Of a stretch of 64,000 bases of DNA, positions 43,012 to 52,445 are shown in pieces. The stretch lies in the NCBI GenBank assembly GCA_963755195.1, contig CAVWIZ010000002.1, forward strand, positions 248,001 to 312,000, read 5' to 3'. A program made the position numbers and the translations under genes. The DNA is from CAVQJU01 sp963755195. Its GTDB lineage: Bacteria; Acidobacteriota; Vicinamibacteria; Vicinamibacterales; CAVVIG01. Numbering within the stretch: position 1 is the first letter of the stretch; the number at the start of each line of letters is the position of its first letter. The notes under the pieces were generated by a model. That model searched no databases. It saw only the letters and a program-made list of their open reading frames with translations, and had not been told where the DNA came from.

Positions 43012-46000
43012 TTACACCTGAGAATGAGCGGGAGCCGCCAGTGAGGGCTCGGTGTCCGGTCGGGCGGTCTTCCGCCCGAACACGCGCTGGGTGAGGTCGT
43101 CGAACAGGGAGTACGCGACGGGTGTGACCACCAGCGTCAGCACCAGCGCCATCGATTGACCGCCGAAGATGACGAACCCGATGGCGTGGTTGGTGCCCGA
43201 GCCGATGCCGCGCGACAGGATGAGCGGCAGCATGCCGGCGACGAACGCGAACGTGGTCATCAGGATCGGGCGAAGCCGGTCGCGGCTGGCTTGAATGATG
43301 GCGTCGTGGGTCGAGAGTCCCGTCTCTTTCAGCCGGATGGCGTGGTCGATTTGCAGAATGGAGTTCTTCTTCACGACGCCGAACAGCACGAGCAGACCGA
43401 GCGCCGACAGGATGTTGAGCGACTGCTGGAAGATGATGAGAGACAGCAGCGCGAAGGGCAGCGTGAGCGGCAGCGAGAGCAGAATCGTCACCGGGTGGAG
43501 CCACGATTCGAACTGCGCCGCCAGAATCAGGTACATGAAGATGAGCGACAGGAGGAAGGCGAGCACGAAGTTCTGCCCGGCCCGCCCGAGCTCCTTCGAG
43601 CGGCCCGCCAGGCCGCCACGATAGTCCGGCCCGAGCTTCATGCCGTTGAATTCGTCGATCATCGCATTCTGCACTTCAGCCTGCGAGCCGCCGGGCAGCA
43701 GGTTGGCGAACACCGTCACCTGCCGCCGGCGCGAGAGACGATTGATGTCGGCCGCCGCCGACCCGGGCGAGAAATTGGCGACGTTGTCGAGCGACACCGT
43801 GCCCAGGCGCGCAGAGGGCACCGTCAGCGCCGCGACCGCCTGCTGCGTGCTCCGGTCGGCCTGCTGGGCGCGGAGGTGCACCTCATACTGCTCGCCGCCC
43901 TCGTTGTACGTCGTCACCTGGTCGCCCCCCACGAGGAGCCGCAACGCTTCGGCGGCGTCGGCAATCTGGACGCCCATGTCGGCGGCTTTCGGCCGGTCCA
44001 CCTGGATGGAGACCTCGGGCTTTCCGGCGTTCATCGACGTGTCCACGTCGACGACGCCAGGGAATGTCCGCACGCGCGCGACGAGCTGCCGGCTGAAGGC
44101 GTCGAGCTTCGCCAGGTCGGGCCCGTTGATGATGAACTGGATGTCGGCGTTCTGGCTGCCGCCGCCGCCGATGTTGGCGATCGGCTGCACGGAGGTGCGG
44201 AGGTTCGCCGTGAGCGGCGGCATCACGTTCTTTCGGATGGTGTCCATGACGGCGAACTGATCGCGCCGCCGATCTTCGATCGGGCGCAACCGAACGTAGA
44301 TGTTGCCCAGGTTGCGCGTCTTCGCAGGATCGCCGGCGATCTGCACCAGCGTGTACGACACTTCGGGCACGTTGCTGCGGATGGCCGTCGCCACCCTGTT
44401 GGTGATGACTTCGGTCGCCTCGAGGCTCGTGCCCTCGGGCGCCCGGAGGTTGATCTCGAACTCCGATTGGTCGTCGTTGTTGATGAAGTTCTTGTCCACC
44501 ACCATGAACAAGGGCACGCTCGACAGCAGCACGAGGACGGCGACGCCGGACACGGCCCAGCGGTGGGCCATCGCCCAGCGGAGCAAAGCGGTGTAGAACT
44601 TGTCGATGGCGTGAAAGATCTTCTGGTCCTTCGACGAGTGACCGTCCTTGCCCTGCGGTTTCACCTTGAGCCATCGAGCCGACAGCATCGGCGTCAGCGT
44701 GAAGCTGACGAGCAGCGACACCATGATCGCGAAGGCCATCGTGAGGCCGAAGCTCTTCATGAACTTGCCGACGATGCCCCCCATGAAGGCCACCGGAACG
44801 AAGATGGCGACGAGCGAGAGCGTCGTGGCCAGCACCGCGAGGCCGATCTCCTCGGTGCCGTCGATGGCCGCCTGAAACGGGTCGTCGTGCTTTTCCTCCA
44901 TGAAGCGGTAGATGTTCTCGAGCACCACGATGGCGTCGTCGATCACGATGCCGACCGACAGGGTCAAGGCCAGCATCGTCATCATGTCGAGCGTGAAGCC
45001 CATGTACCAGATGAGGCCGAAGGTCGCCACGATCGAGGTCGGAATGGCGACGGCCGCGATGATCGTCGATCGCAGATTTGTCAGGAACAGCAGGACGACG
45101 AACGCCGCGAGCAGGGAACCGACGATGAGGTGTTCTTCCACGTTGTGGATCGACGCCTCGATGAACTCGCCGCCGTCGCGCACGATGCGCAGGCTGTAGC
45201 CGCTCGGCAGTGCGCTCGTGATGGCTGTCAGTTGCGCTTTCACGCCGTTGACAATCTCCACCGTATTGGTGCCCGACTGCCGCCGGATGTTCAGGAGCAC
45301 CGTGCTCGTGCCGTCGATGTTCGCCACCGTGTCGGCATCCGCCATGCCGTCTTCGACCTGCGCGACGTCCGCGATCTTGACCGGATGGCCCTGACTCTCC
45401 TTGACGACGATGTCGCCGAATTCCTCGACGGTTTGGACGCGGCCGCGCGTCCGCAGCGTGACCGACGCCCCTCCCTGATCCATGCGGCCGCCGGGAATCT
45501 CGGCGTTCTGGCTGTTGAGCGCGCGCGCGACGTCGGTGACCGTCACGTTGTATGCGCGAAGGCGATCGGCGTCGAGGCGGATGTTGATCTGCCGTTCGCG
45601 GCCGCCGATGACGAGCACCTGGCCGACGCCGTTGAGGCTCTCGAGTTGACGGCGCAGCACCTTGTCGGCGTACTCGGTGATGTCGCGGACCGGCTTGTTC
45701 GCCGTCAGCGCGAGGCCAAGGACCGGCGCGGCGTCCGGATCCATCCGGTCGACCCGCGGCTGCTGAATGGTCTTGGGCAGCTGCGGCAGCACGCCGTTGA
45801 TCTTGTCGCGCACCTCCTGGGCTCCGACGTCGATGTCCTTGTCGAGGAGGAAGGTGACGATGACCTGCGACACGCCTTCAGAGGACGACGATCGCAGTTC
45901 ATCGATGCCGCTGATCGTGTTGACGGCTTCCTCGATCTTGTCCGTGATCTCGGTTTCGATCTGCTCGGGCGCGGCGCCGGGCTGGATGGTCGTGATGAGG

Positions 46001-46137
46001 ATCGTCGGCAGGTCGATCTTGGGGAAGCGGTCGACGCCAAGGCGCGTGAACCCGAAGACGCCGACAACCGTCAGCGACAGGATCAGCACGGACGCGAACA
46101 CGGGCCGTTTGACGCACAGCGCGGCTAACCACTGCAT
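43012..46137 (-). CDS. RND efflux permease (AcrB family)
   Basis: A 1041-residue inner-membrane proton/drug antiporter. The transmembrane proton relay is intact: GIVIDDAIVVLENIYRF has the Asp pair and FGVVKKNSILQIDHA the Lys. There are twelve hydrophobic segments with two large periplasmic loops. The N-terminus CVKRPVFASVLILSLTVVG and the sequence LGVDRFPKIDLPTILI are typical of HAE1-type pumps. The long open frame on the opposite strand is a composition artefact. The substrate is unknown. Confidence 0.95.
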   Translation of the reverse strand: MQWLAALCVKRPVFASVLILSLTVVGVFGFTRLGVDRFPKIDLPTILITTIQPGAAPEQIETEITDKIEEAVNTISGIDELRSSSSEGVSQVIVTFLLDKDIDVGAQEVRDKINGVLPQLPKTIQQPRVDRMDPDAAPVLGLALTANKPVRDITEYADKVLRRQLESLNGVGQVLVIGGRERQINIRLDADRLRAYNVTVTDVARALNSQNAEIPGGRMDQGGASVTLRTRGRVQTVEEFGDIVVKESQGHPVKIADVAQVEDGMADADTVANIDGTSTVLLNIRRQSGTNTVEIVNGVKAQLTAITSALPSGYSLRIVRDGGEFIEASIHNVEEHLIVGSLLAAFVVLLFLTNLRSTIIAAVAIPTSIVATFGLIWYMGFTLDMMTMLALTLSVGIVIDDAIVVLENIYRFMEEKHDDPFQAAIDGTEEIGLAVLATTLSLVAIFVPVAFMGGIVGKFMKSFGLTMAFAIMVSLLVSFTLTPMLSARWLKVKPQGKDGHSSKDQKIFHAIDKFYTALLRWAMAHRWAVSGVAVLVLLSSVPLFMVVDKNFINNDDQSEFEINLRAPEGTSLEATEVITNRVATAIRSNVPEVSYTLVQIAGDPAKTRNLGNIYVRLRPIEDRRRDQFAVMDTIRKNVMPPLTANLRTSVQPIANIGGGGSQNADIQFIINGPDLAKLDAFSRQLVARVRTFPGVVDVDTSMNAGKPEVSIQVDRPKAADMGVQIADAAEALRLLVGGDQVTTYNEGGEQYEVHLRAQQADRSTQQAVAALTVPSARLGTVSLDNVANFSPGSAAADINRLSRRRQVTVFANLLPGGSQAEVQNAMIDEFNGMKLGPDYRGGLAGRSKELGRAGQNFVLAFLLSLIFMYLILAAQFESWLHPVTILLSLPLTLPFALLSLIIFQQSLNILSALGLLVLFGVVKKNSILQIDHAIRLKETGLSTHDAIIQASRDRLRPILMTTFAFVAGMLPLILSRGIGSGTNHAIGFVIFGGQSMALVLTLVVTPVAYSLFDDLTQRVFGRKTARPDTEPSLAAPAHSQV

Positions 46138-46139
46138 GG

Positions 46140-47336
46140 CTACACCTTGACCTTTGCGCCGTCCACGAGCTGCGTGACGTTCTCGGTCGCGACGCGTTCG
46201 CCGCTCTTGAGCCCCGACGCGATTTCCACGAGCCCGTCAATCGTCTGGCCGGTGGCCACGATCCGCTCGTCGACGTGGTCGCCCGAGACGACGAACACCC
46301 GGCTCGTGCCAGACACGTTGCGAACGGCCGAAGCCGGCACCATGACCGCGGGCGTCTTCTTCGCCTGCTGAATCAGCGCCGTCACGAACATGCCGGGTTT
46401 GAGCTCGCCGTTGACGTTGGGCACCACGGCTTCAACCGTGAGCGCGCGTTGGTCGGCGCGCAGCGACGGCGACACGTACCGCACGTTGCCCAGAAAGGTC
46501 CGGCCCGAAAACGCGTCAACCGCAAACGTCACCGCCTGGCCGACGGTGACTTCCGAGACGAACTGCTCGGGGACCGTCAGCTCGAGGCGAAGCGGCGTGA
46601 TGCGGACGACCTCGGCGACTTTCATCCCGCGCGTCACATAGTCGCCGGTGGTGACCATGCGCTGCGCGACCAGACCGGAGAAGGGCGCGCGCACCACGGT
46701 GTCGCCTGCCGCCTTGCGCGCGAGCGTCACGCGCGCCCGGGCTGCCTGCAACGCCTGATACTGCTGGGCAGCGCCGTTCTTGGACGCCTCGTATTGCTGG
46801 CGCGCGGCTTCGACCTGTGTTTTCCGCTGGTCGTATTCCGACTGCGACACGACACGCTCGGCGAGGAGTTTCTCGATGCGGCCGAATTCGGACTCGGCGA
46901 GCGCGAGGTTGGCGCGCGCGTTGGCGACTTCAGGCACCTTGCCGACGTCGAACGAACCGGTCGGCGTCAACGCGAGCCTGGCTTCGATCTGCGCGGCGTT
47001 CGCTTCGGCTTCCTGCAGGCTCGCATCGGTTTCAACCGGCGAGATGCGCACGAGCTCGGCGCCCTGCGTCACGGGCGAGCCGCGTTCGACCGGCGTCGAG
47101 ACGACGCGGCCGGCGGTTTCGGCGGCGACGTCCGACCGCTCCTCGGCGGTCAGCGTGCCGGTCACGCGAATGAATCGGGCGATCGGCTGTTCGACGGCGG
47201 CAACCGGCGCCACGGCGATGGCGGCGGCGATGACGTCGCGGTCGCTCGTCTTGCCATCCGCCCCGCAGGCGACCCCGATGACGGGGCTCGCGAGCAGCAG
47301 GCCGGCGATGACAATGCGATGGAATGCGCGTGACAT
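46140..47336 (-). CDS. RND efflux periplasmic adaptor (membrane fusion protein)
   Basis: 398 residues with signal MSRAFHRIVIAGLLLASPV ending GVAC, which suggests a lipoprotein. RVTGTLTAEERSDVAAETAG is the lipoyl half, an alpha-hairpin (SEYDQRKTQVEAARQQYEAS) lies at about residues 165-210, then TVVRAPFSGLVAQRMVTTGD is the second lipoyl half. The beta-barrel and membrane-proximal domains follow. Stop and start spacing to the RND gene is 2 bases. It bridges the pump to the TolC-like channel. Confidence 0.93.
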   Translation of the reverse strand: MSRAFHRIVIAGLLLASPVIGVACGADGKTSDRDVIAAAIAVAPVAAVEQPIARFIRVTGTLTAEERSDVAAETAGRVVSTPVERGSPVTQGAELVRISPVETDASLQEAEANAAQIEARLALTPTGSFDVGKVPEVANARANLALAESEFGRIEKLLAERVVSQSEYDQRKTQVEAARQQYEASKNGAAQQYQALQAARARVTLARKAAGDTVVRAPFSGLVAQRMVTTGDYVTRGMKVAEVVRITPLRLELTVPEQFVSEVTVGQAVTFAVDAFSGRTFLGNVRYVSPSLRADQRALTVEAVVPNVNGELKPGMFVTALIQQAKKTPAVMVPASAVRNVSGTSRVFVVSGDHVDERIVATGQTIDGLVEIASGLKSGERVATENVTQLVDGAKVKV

Positions 47337-47347
47337 GGGAATGCTCC

Positions 47348-48079
47348 TCAGGAAATCTTCTTGGCCTGGACGTGGACAGCGGCGGCGCCGGCGTTCGCGC
47401 CGGCCTCGACGTCGACCTCATCCAGCCCACAATCGACAAACGTGGATTCCAACGCGACGCCTGATTGCAGCCCGCGCAGCGTGACGTTCAGCACGTCGCT
47501 CGCGAGCGTGTCGGCATCTTCGCCTCGCCCCAGGCGATCGGAGAGCCGCATCATCGCCGCGCCGAACAGGCCCATCGTCAACAGGCGGAACGCGACGTTC
47601 GGGTTGAGCGTGGCGGGCAGAAGGCCCGCATCGATGCACGCCTGGATGTTGGCGAGCAGGTGCGCCTTCATTTCGCGGGCGAACGCGAACCGCTCGTACT
47701 CACGGCTGATGCGGGGAACCGCACGGTCCACGAAGATCAGCTCGAAATACTGGGGGTGCTCGCGGCTGAACTCGTACAGCCGCCAGAAAATCGCGCGAAG
47801 ACGATCGAGGGGCTTGAGCTTGTCCAGCTCCTCGTCCAGGGCCGCGGCGTTGTCGCGGTGATAGAGCAGCCGGAAGCCTTCTTCCGCGAGCGCGAAGAAG
47901 ATGTCGTCTTTCGAGGGAAAGTAGCCGTAGAGGGCGGCGGGACTGTATTCGATGCGCTCGGCAATCTTGCGAATCGAGACGTTGCCGTAGCCTTCGCTCA
48001 CGAACAGCTCGCGGGCCGCGTCGAGAATGGCCCTGCGGACCGCTTCGCGATCTCGTTCCTGACGTTCCTTGATACCCAT
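47348..48079 (-). CDS. TetR-family regulator of the efflux operon
   Basis: 243 residues. The DNA-binding domain is clear: RRAILDAARELFVSEGYGNVS then RKIAERIEYSPAALYGYFPS. The C-terminal ligand domain is followed by an extra ~35-residue tail that contains one Cys and ends AAAVHVQAKKIS. It is the first gene of the operon, 11 bases before the adaptor gene. A perfect palindrome lies 16 bases upstream of its start, so it very likely represses itself and the pump. Confidence 0.93.
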   Translation of the reverse strand: MGIKERQERDREAVRRAILDAARELFVSEGYGNVSIRKIAERIEYSPAALYGYFPSKDDIFFALAEEGFRLLYHRDNAAALDEELDKLKPLDRLRAIFWRLYEFSREHPQYFELIFVDRAVPRISREYERFAFAREMKAHLLANIQACIDAGLLPATLNPNVAFRLLTMGLFGAAMMRLSDRLGRGEDADTLASDVLNVTLRGLQSGVALESTFVDCGLDEVDVEAGANAGAAAVHVQAKKIS

Positions 48080-48094
48080 GATGTTGATTCTAGT

Positions 48095-48109
48095 CTGAAC
48101 AGTGTTCAG
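48095..48109. promoter_or_regulatory. TetR-type operator palindrome
   Basis: CTGAACA-G-TGTTCAG is a perfect 15-base palindrome with 7-base arms, 16 bases upstream of the tetR ATG. Its size and placement fit a TetR-family operator that overlaps the promoter or start site of the efflux operon. Confidence 0.7.
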
Positions 48110-48159
48110 TCAGTCAACATTGTTAGACGTCAGAACGACGTTTAGCGATTCAAGTGTGC

Positions 48160-50526
48160 CTAAACAGCTGAGAGCAAAGCGATTAGTCCGACCAGGTACG
48201 TGGCGGAAGCGGCGAGAAGCGTGACCTCAAAGCCCCAGTTCATGGCGATGAAGATGGCCAGCGTCGCGCCGACGACCGATAGTGCCCCGTTAATCCCCCA
48301 CGCCCAGGTCACCATCTGCGGGGCGCGAGCGTTCAGCAGACGTATGCCGGCCGGCATGGGGACGCCAAGGGCGATCCCGATCGGCACCAGCGCGACGACG
48401 GCCATGGCAATGCGGGTTGTGCGGGTGAAAGGAATGGCCCACGTCACGAGCGGAGTGGCGACGGCGATCACGGCGAGACCAATCGCTGCAATCGCGACGA
48501 GCATGATTGCGGTCGAGCGGGTGAGAGTGGCCTCGCGAAGCCGCCGGCTCCACGCGGCGCCGAGGCCCGTGCCGAGGAGCAGGGAGAAGAGCGTCACCGT
48601 CAGCGAATAGACGGGGTGCCCGAGCAGCAGCACGAACCGCTGGAGCACCGACACCTCGATCAGCATGAATCCGGCGCCGAGCGCACCGAAATAGAGCAGC
48701 CAGGGAAACCAGCGGGGAGCGCCTCCCACGCCGACGAGCGCCAGCGGTCCCAGCACGAAGAGAAGGACCAGCGCGCCAGAAATCCCCATCAGCGTCAGCA
48801 GCGCGCTGAGGCCGTTGCCAAACAGCATCGAGCGGCCGAATGCGACCTGGAACTGGTTCGCAAGCTTCGTGGTGTGAAAGAAGAACGGGCGGTCGTCGGT
48901 CGTCGGCCGGATGTCCTGCGGATAGTCGCGGTAGAACTGCTGCCGGTCGTCTGCGAGGATGAGTCGCGGATAGTCGGCCGTGGCCATGCCGTCCACCCAG
49001 TCGGTGGGCAGGGGCGCCGCCGGCTCGCCCGCGAGTGGCGGTGCGTAGAGCACGTTGAAGCCCAACCGGCCGGCCGCCTCGCGCAATGCGGCGATCTCTT
49101 CAGGTGTGAACGGATTCTTCTTGAGGAGAAACGTCTGCACGCGGTCGTACTGAACGATGGCGAGACGCGACCGTGCGTCCCAGCCGCGCGACTCGCACGC
49201 CGCCTGCGCCAGCGACACCAGGCGGAGCCCGTCGATGACCCACCGCGTCATCGCGACCATGCCGTTGTCGGTCAGGTGATCGAGGTAGTCGTTGAACGCT
49301 TCAACGGTGTACAGCGTGTTTTCCGTCAGCGTGTACGCGCCCGCCGCGGTTGCCGCCCATGTGTCGACGAGCGAGGCTTGAATCACGTCGTAGCGATCCG
49401 GCGCCCGCCGCACGAAGCTCCGCCCGTCGTCAATCGCGATCCGGACCCTGGGCTGCGTGTAGATGCCGCCGGAGTAGTCGCTGAACTGGCCGCGCATGAC
49501 GTCGTTGGCGATGATCGGGTTGATCTCCACGCCGTCCACGTGTCCCGCCCCGAACACGAGCGCCGACACCAGATCGCGCCCGCCGCCTGGACCGATGACG
49601 AGCGCGGAGAAGCCCGGCTTCTTGAGTTGATAGGCAATCGCCGTCAGCTCGTACCGGAGGTATTGGACGTTGTTGAAGTCCGATTCGACGTGCAGGATGG
49701 GCGTCGATGCCGCCGAGTCGATGTCCATGTAGCGCGTGTCGGGCAGCTGGCCCCGGTAGTTCGGGCTGAGCGACCAGTCGCCGTGGGTGCGCTCGTAGAC
49801 GCCGATACGGGAGAACGAATTCCACTTGCTGAACAGCACGCGGTCGGCCTGGTGGCCTTTGGTGACGACGACGTCGAACACCGCAACACCTGACAACTGG
49901 CCGAAGAGCGCCGCGGCCATGACGGCCGCGCCGATGCCTGCGAAGCGGAGGCGTGCCGTCTCCGGCGCGAAGAGCACCGCCGCGACGAGCGCGAGCGCCG
50001 CGGCGGTCAGCACGACGCCGGGAGCGCCGACGCGGTCGAGCAGCGGAATCAGCACGAGACAGCCGACCGCGGCGCCGAGCAGATCGGAGGCATAGACTGC
50101 GTTGATCCGCGAGGTGAGACGCGACACCGCCAGCGTCACGACGAGACCGCCGGTGAAGAACGGCAGCGCGGCCAGCGCGTAGATCGTCAGCATCAGCAGG
50201 AGGTTCTGGCGCGAGTAGTTGAGGCCGACGCGCAGGCGCACCAGGGCAAACAACGCCACCAGCGTGAACACCGCGTAGATCGCGGACTGGCGCGCAAGCA
50301 GCACGTCGGTCGGGTGCCGGTCGAGCCGGCGTCGCGCGACGTATGCGAACACGCCGCTGGCGCTCAACCCGAAGAGCGCGATCGAGATGGCAAGAAACGC
50401 GAAGTGGTAGTACATGACCACCGAAAAGATTCGCGTCAACGCGAGTTCGGTCATCAGGAGCGTGCCGGACGTCAGGCCGACGGCGACGAGCTGTCGTCGG
50501 GAAACGGGAAGGGGCGAAGGCATCAT
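48160..50526 (-). CDS. Membrane protein with internal spermidine-synthase-like domain
   Basis: 788 residues: about six hydrophobic segments (residues ~10-215), a soluble Rossmann domain (~230-560), then about six more (~580-788). The soluble part has ALVIGPGGGRDLVSALVFGA (SAM/dcSAM motif I), VDGVEINPIIANDV, RVRIAIDDGRSFVRR and YDVIQASLVDTWAA, as in spermine/spermidine synthase-like proteins. The last is where the catalytic Asp of true synthases would be. Membrane-flanked versions are widespread and uncharacterised; transferase activity is not proven. The ends of both membrane parts resemble halves of a transporter. Confidence 0.85.
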   Translation of the reverse strand: MMPSPLPVSRRQLVAVGLTSGTLLMTELALTRIFSVVMYYHFAFLAISIALFGLSASGVFAYVARRRLDRHPTDVLLARQSAIYAVFTLVALFALVRLRVGLNYSRQNLLLMLTIYALAALPFFTGGLVVTLAVSRLTSRINAVYASDLLGAAVGCLVLIPLLDRVGAPGVVLTAAALALVAAVLFAPETARLRFAGIGAAVMAAALFGQLSGVAVFDVVVTKGHQADRVLFSKWNSFSRIGVYERTHGDWSLSPNYRGQLPDTRYMDIDSAASTPILHVESDFNNVQYLRYELTAIAYQLKKPGFSALVIGPGGGRDLVSALVFGAGHVDGVEINPIIANDVMRGQFSDYSGGIYTQPRVRIAIDDGRSFVRRAPDRYDVIQASLVDTWAATAAGAYTLTENTLYTVEAFNDYLDHLTDNGMVAMTRWVIDGLRLVSLAQAACESRGWDARSRLAIVQYDRVQTFLLKKNPFTPEEIAALREAAGRLGFNVLYAPPLAGEPAAPLPTDWVDGMATADYPRLILADDRQQFYRDYPQDIRPTTDDRPFFFHTTKLANQFQVAFGRSMLFGNGLSALLTLMGISGALVLLFVLGPLALVGVGGAPRWFPWLLYFGALGAGFMLIEVSVLQRFVLLLGHPVYSLTVTLFSLLLGTGLGAAWSRRLREATLTRSTAIMLVAIAAIGLAVIAVATPLVTWAIPFTRTTRIAMAVVALVPIGIALGVPMPAGIRLLNARAPQMVTWAWGINGALSVVGATLAIFIAMNWGFEVTLLAASATYLVGLIALLSAV

Positions 50527-50570
50527 CCTGCTAGGCGAGGTAGTCTACTCCGTTTATTCTTGGTTTCGTG

Positions 50571-51042
50571 ATGCTGCGCCGCGCGTGTCTCGTCGTGCCG
50601 CTCGCGTGGGCGGCGGTCCTTCCGCTGGCGGCGTATGCGGCAAGTCAGCCGAGCGGCGCGTCGTTTGGGGACGCGTTCGCGTTGACCGCGTACGCGATTG
50701 GAAGCGCCATTTGCCATCAGCTTCCCGCGAGGTCGTTTCAGATGTGGGGCGCCAGTCTGCCCGTCTGCGCGCGCTGCACGGGGATCTACGCCGGCGCCGC
50801 GGCAGCCGCGATCGCGGCGACGATGTGGCGGAGCGGAGCCGACGTGACCGTCGCGCGAGCGCGCCGGTGGCTGCTCGTGGCGCTCGTGCCCACCGCGATC
50901 ACGCTCGTCGTACGAATGGACCACGGGCGTGATGCCAGCCAATTGGATTCGGGCGCTCGCCGGGTTTCCGCTCGGCGCGGTCGTGATCTGGATGATTGCA
51001 ACCTTGACCCTCGAACGCGAACCTGTGAACCGTGAACCGTGA
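50571..51042 (+). CDS. DUF2085 membrane protein (frameshifted)
   Basis: About 157 residues. The diagnostic motif is GSAICHQLPARSFQMWGASL followed by VCARCTGIYAG, which gives a likely metal or haem site with His and Cys. One frame change near 50908 (an extra G) interrupts it: LVVRMDH should read LVYEWTTGVMPANWIRALAG. The last segment is PLGAVVIWMIATLTLE. The end lies in a GTGAACC repeat that also supplies the stop codon. It is divergent from the membrane/synthase-like gene with 44 bases between. Confidence 0.78.
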
Positions 51043-51066
51043 ACCGTGAACCGTGAACCCTGAACC
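51022..51066. repeat. 8-bp tandem array (GTGAACCG)
   Basis: Four to five head-to-tail copies of GTGAACCG, ending in CTGAACCTGAACC. It forms the C-terminal codons of the DUF2085 gene and the space before the next gene. Confidence 0.8.
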
Positions 51067-51076
51067 TGAACCGGGG

Positions 51077-51487
51077 ATGCTAGACTATCCAACTGTGCGC
51101 GCCACTGCTGCTGAACGGACACAGTCAGGCGGGCTCGTGCTGCTCTGTCTCGCGTCGTGGATAGTACCCGGCGCCGGTCATCTGTGGCTCGGCCGCCGGA
51201 CCAAGGGGTTGATCTTCCTCGTGGCGCTGCCAACGATGTTCGCGATCGGGCTCGCGCTTCACGGCCGCCTCTTCCCATTCCAGGTGTCGGATCCGCTCGT
51301 CTGCCTCGAGGCGATGGCCGACCTGGCCATCGGCTTCCCGTACTTCATCGCCGCGGCGTTCAGCTTCGGCACGGGCGAAGTCCGCGCCGTCACCTACGAG
51401 TACGGCAACGCGTTTCTGATCGTCGCCGGTCTGCTGAACATCCTGGTGGTGATCGACGCGTACGACGTCGCGCGGGGCCGCAAGTGA
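51077..51487 (+). CDS. Small membrane protein (DUF6677-like)
   Basis: 136 residues from ATG 51077. A hydrophobic start LVLLCLASWIVPGAGHLWLG then RRTKGLIFLVALPTMFAIG is typical of small proteins with the PGAGHLWLGRRTKG loop, known mostly as acidobacterial hypotheticals. AIGFPYFIAAAFSFGTG and a final helix NAFLIVAGLLNILVVIDAYD follow. It overlaps the next small gene by four bases (GTGA). Confidence 0.72.
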   Translation: MLDYPTVRATAAERTQSGGLVLLCLASWIVPGAGHLWLGRRTKGLIFLVALPTMFAIGLALHGRLFPFQVSDPLVCLEAMADLAIGFPYFIAAAFSFGTGEVRAVTYEYGNAFLIVAGLLNILVVIDAYDVARGRK

Positions 51488-51657
51488 GGAGCCACCTGCT
51501 GCTGATGGCGCTGTTCGCGTTCTTCGTTTCGCTGGTCTTCGCCGTCATTTCGAAAGACGAAGCGGCCGAGCAGTTGCGGTTCGGCGGCGTGATGTTCGGC
51601 GGGTTCATGCTCGTGGCCGTCGTGCTCGGCTGGTTGATGTATCCGTTCCCGTTGTAG
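51484..51657 (+). CDS. Small membrane protein, 57 residues
   Basis: GTG 51484 overlaps the stop of the previous gene. Two hydrophobic helices (LLLMALFAFFVSLVFAVI and FGGFMLVAVVLGWLMYPF) flank a short charged loop KDEAAEQLRFGG. It is probably co-translated with the 51077 gene and may form a complex with it. Function unknown. Confidence 0.65.
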   Translation: MRSHLLLMALFAFFVSLVFAVISKDEAAEQLRFGGVMFGGFMLVAVVLGWLMYPFPL

Positions 51658-51661
51658 GTCC

Positions 51662-52445
51662 ATGGCCTTTGACAATCTCCTGATCGAGCGCGACGGTCCG
51701 GTCGCGATCGTCACGCTCAATCGCCCCGACGTCCTCAACGCCCTCAACACGCACACGCTGGCGGAACTCGGCCGCGCCGTGCTCGATCTGAAGCACGATG
51801 ACCAGGTGCGAGCGGTGATTCTGACCGGTGCGGGTCAGAAGGCGTTCGCCGCCGGCGCCGACATCAATGAGTTGGCCCTCCAGACGCCGACAAGCGCACG
51901 TGTGTTCGCGCTCGCCGGCCAGCACGTCTTCGCCGCGGTCGAACATCTGGGGAAGCCCGTGATTGCGGCCATCAACGGGTACGCGTTCGGCGGCGGCTGT
52001 GAACTGGCGATGGCGTGCACGCTCCGCCTCGCCGCCGATACCGCAAAGCTCGGCCAGCCCGAGATCCAGCTTGGCCTGATTCCCGGGTACGCCGGCACTC
52101 AGCGCCTGGCGCGTCTGGTCGGCAAGGGCAAGGCGATGGAGCTCATCCTGACCGGCACGCCTGTTTCGGCGGCCGAAGCCGAGCGCATCGGCCTCGTCAA
52201 CCGCGTCGTCGCCGCCCCCGAGCTCATGGCCGAAGCGAAGGCGCTGGCGAATCAGCTCGCGAGGAACCCGCCGATTGCCACGCGCTACATTCTCGATGCT
52301 CATCAACCGTGGCCTCGAGATGCCGTTTGCCGAAGCGTCGGCCTTCGAAGCGACGCTGTTCGGCCTTGTCGCGGCCACCGACGACATGCGCGAGGGCACG
52401 AAGGCGTTCCTCGAAAAGCGCAAGCCGGACTTCAAGGGGCGCTGA
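51662..52445 (+). CDS. Enoyl-CoA hydratase/isomerase, C-terminal frameshift
   Basis: Hydrates enoyl-CoA in beta-oxidation or a related path. Residues include VAIVTLNRPDVLNALN, AFAAGADINEL (oxyanion loop), GKPVIAAINGYAFGGGCELA and QPEIQLGLIPGYAGTQRLAR, where both catalytic Glu positions are filled. Near 52300 one extra base disrupts the frame: the proper C-terminus INRGLEMPFAEASAFEATLF to FLEKRKPDFKGR lies in another frame and ends at 52445. Because ribH lies in the same frame as the N-terminal part, the unshifted frame reads through into ribH, giving a false fusion. Confidence 0.88.

Noticed and set aside
43156..46128. 990-codon plus-strand open frame opposite the RND pump
   Set aside because: It is Arg/His/Asp/Val-rich with no domains and exactly mirrors the RND gene, a usual effect of high GC codon use.
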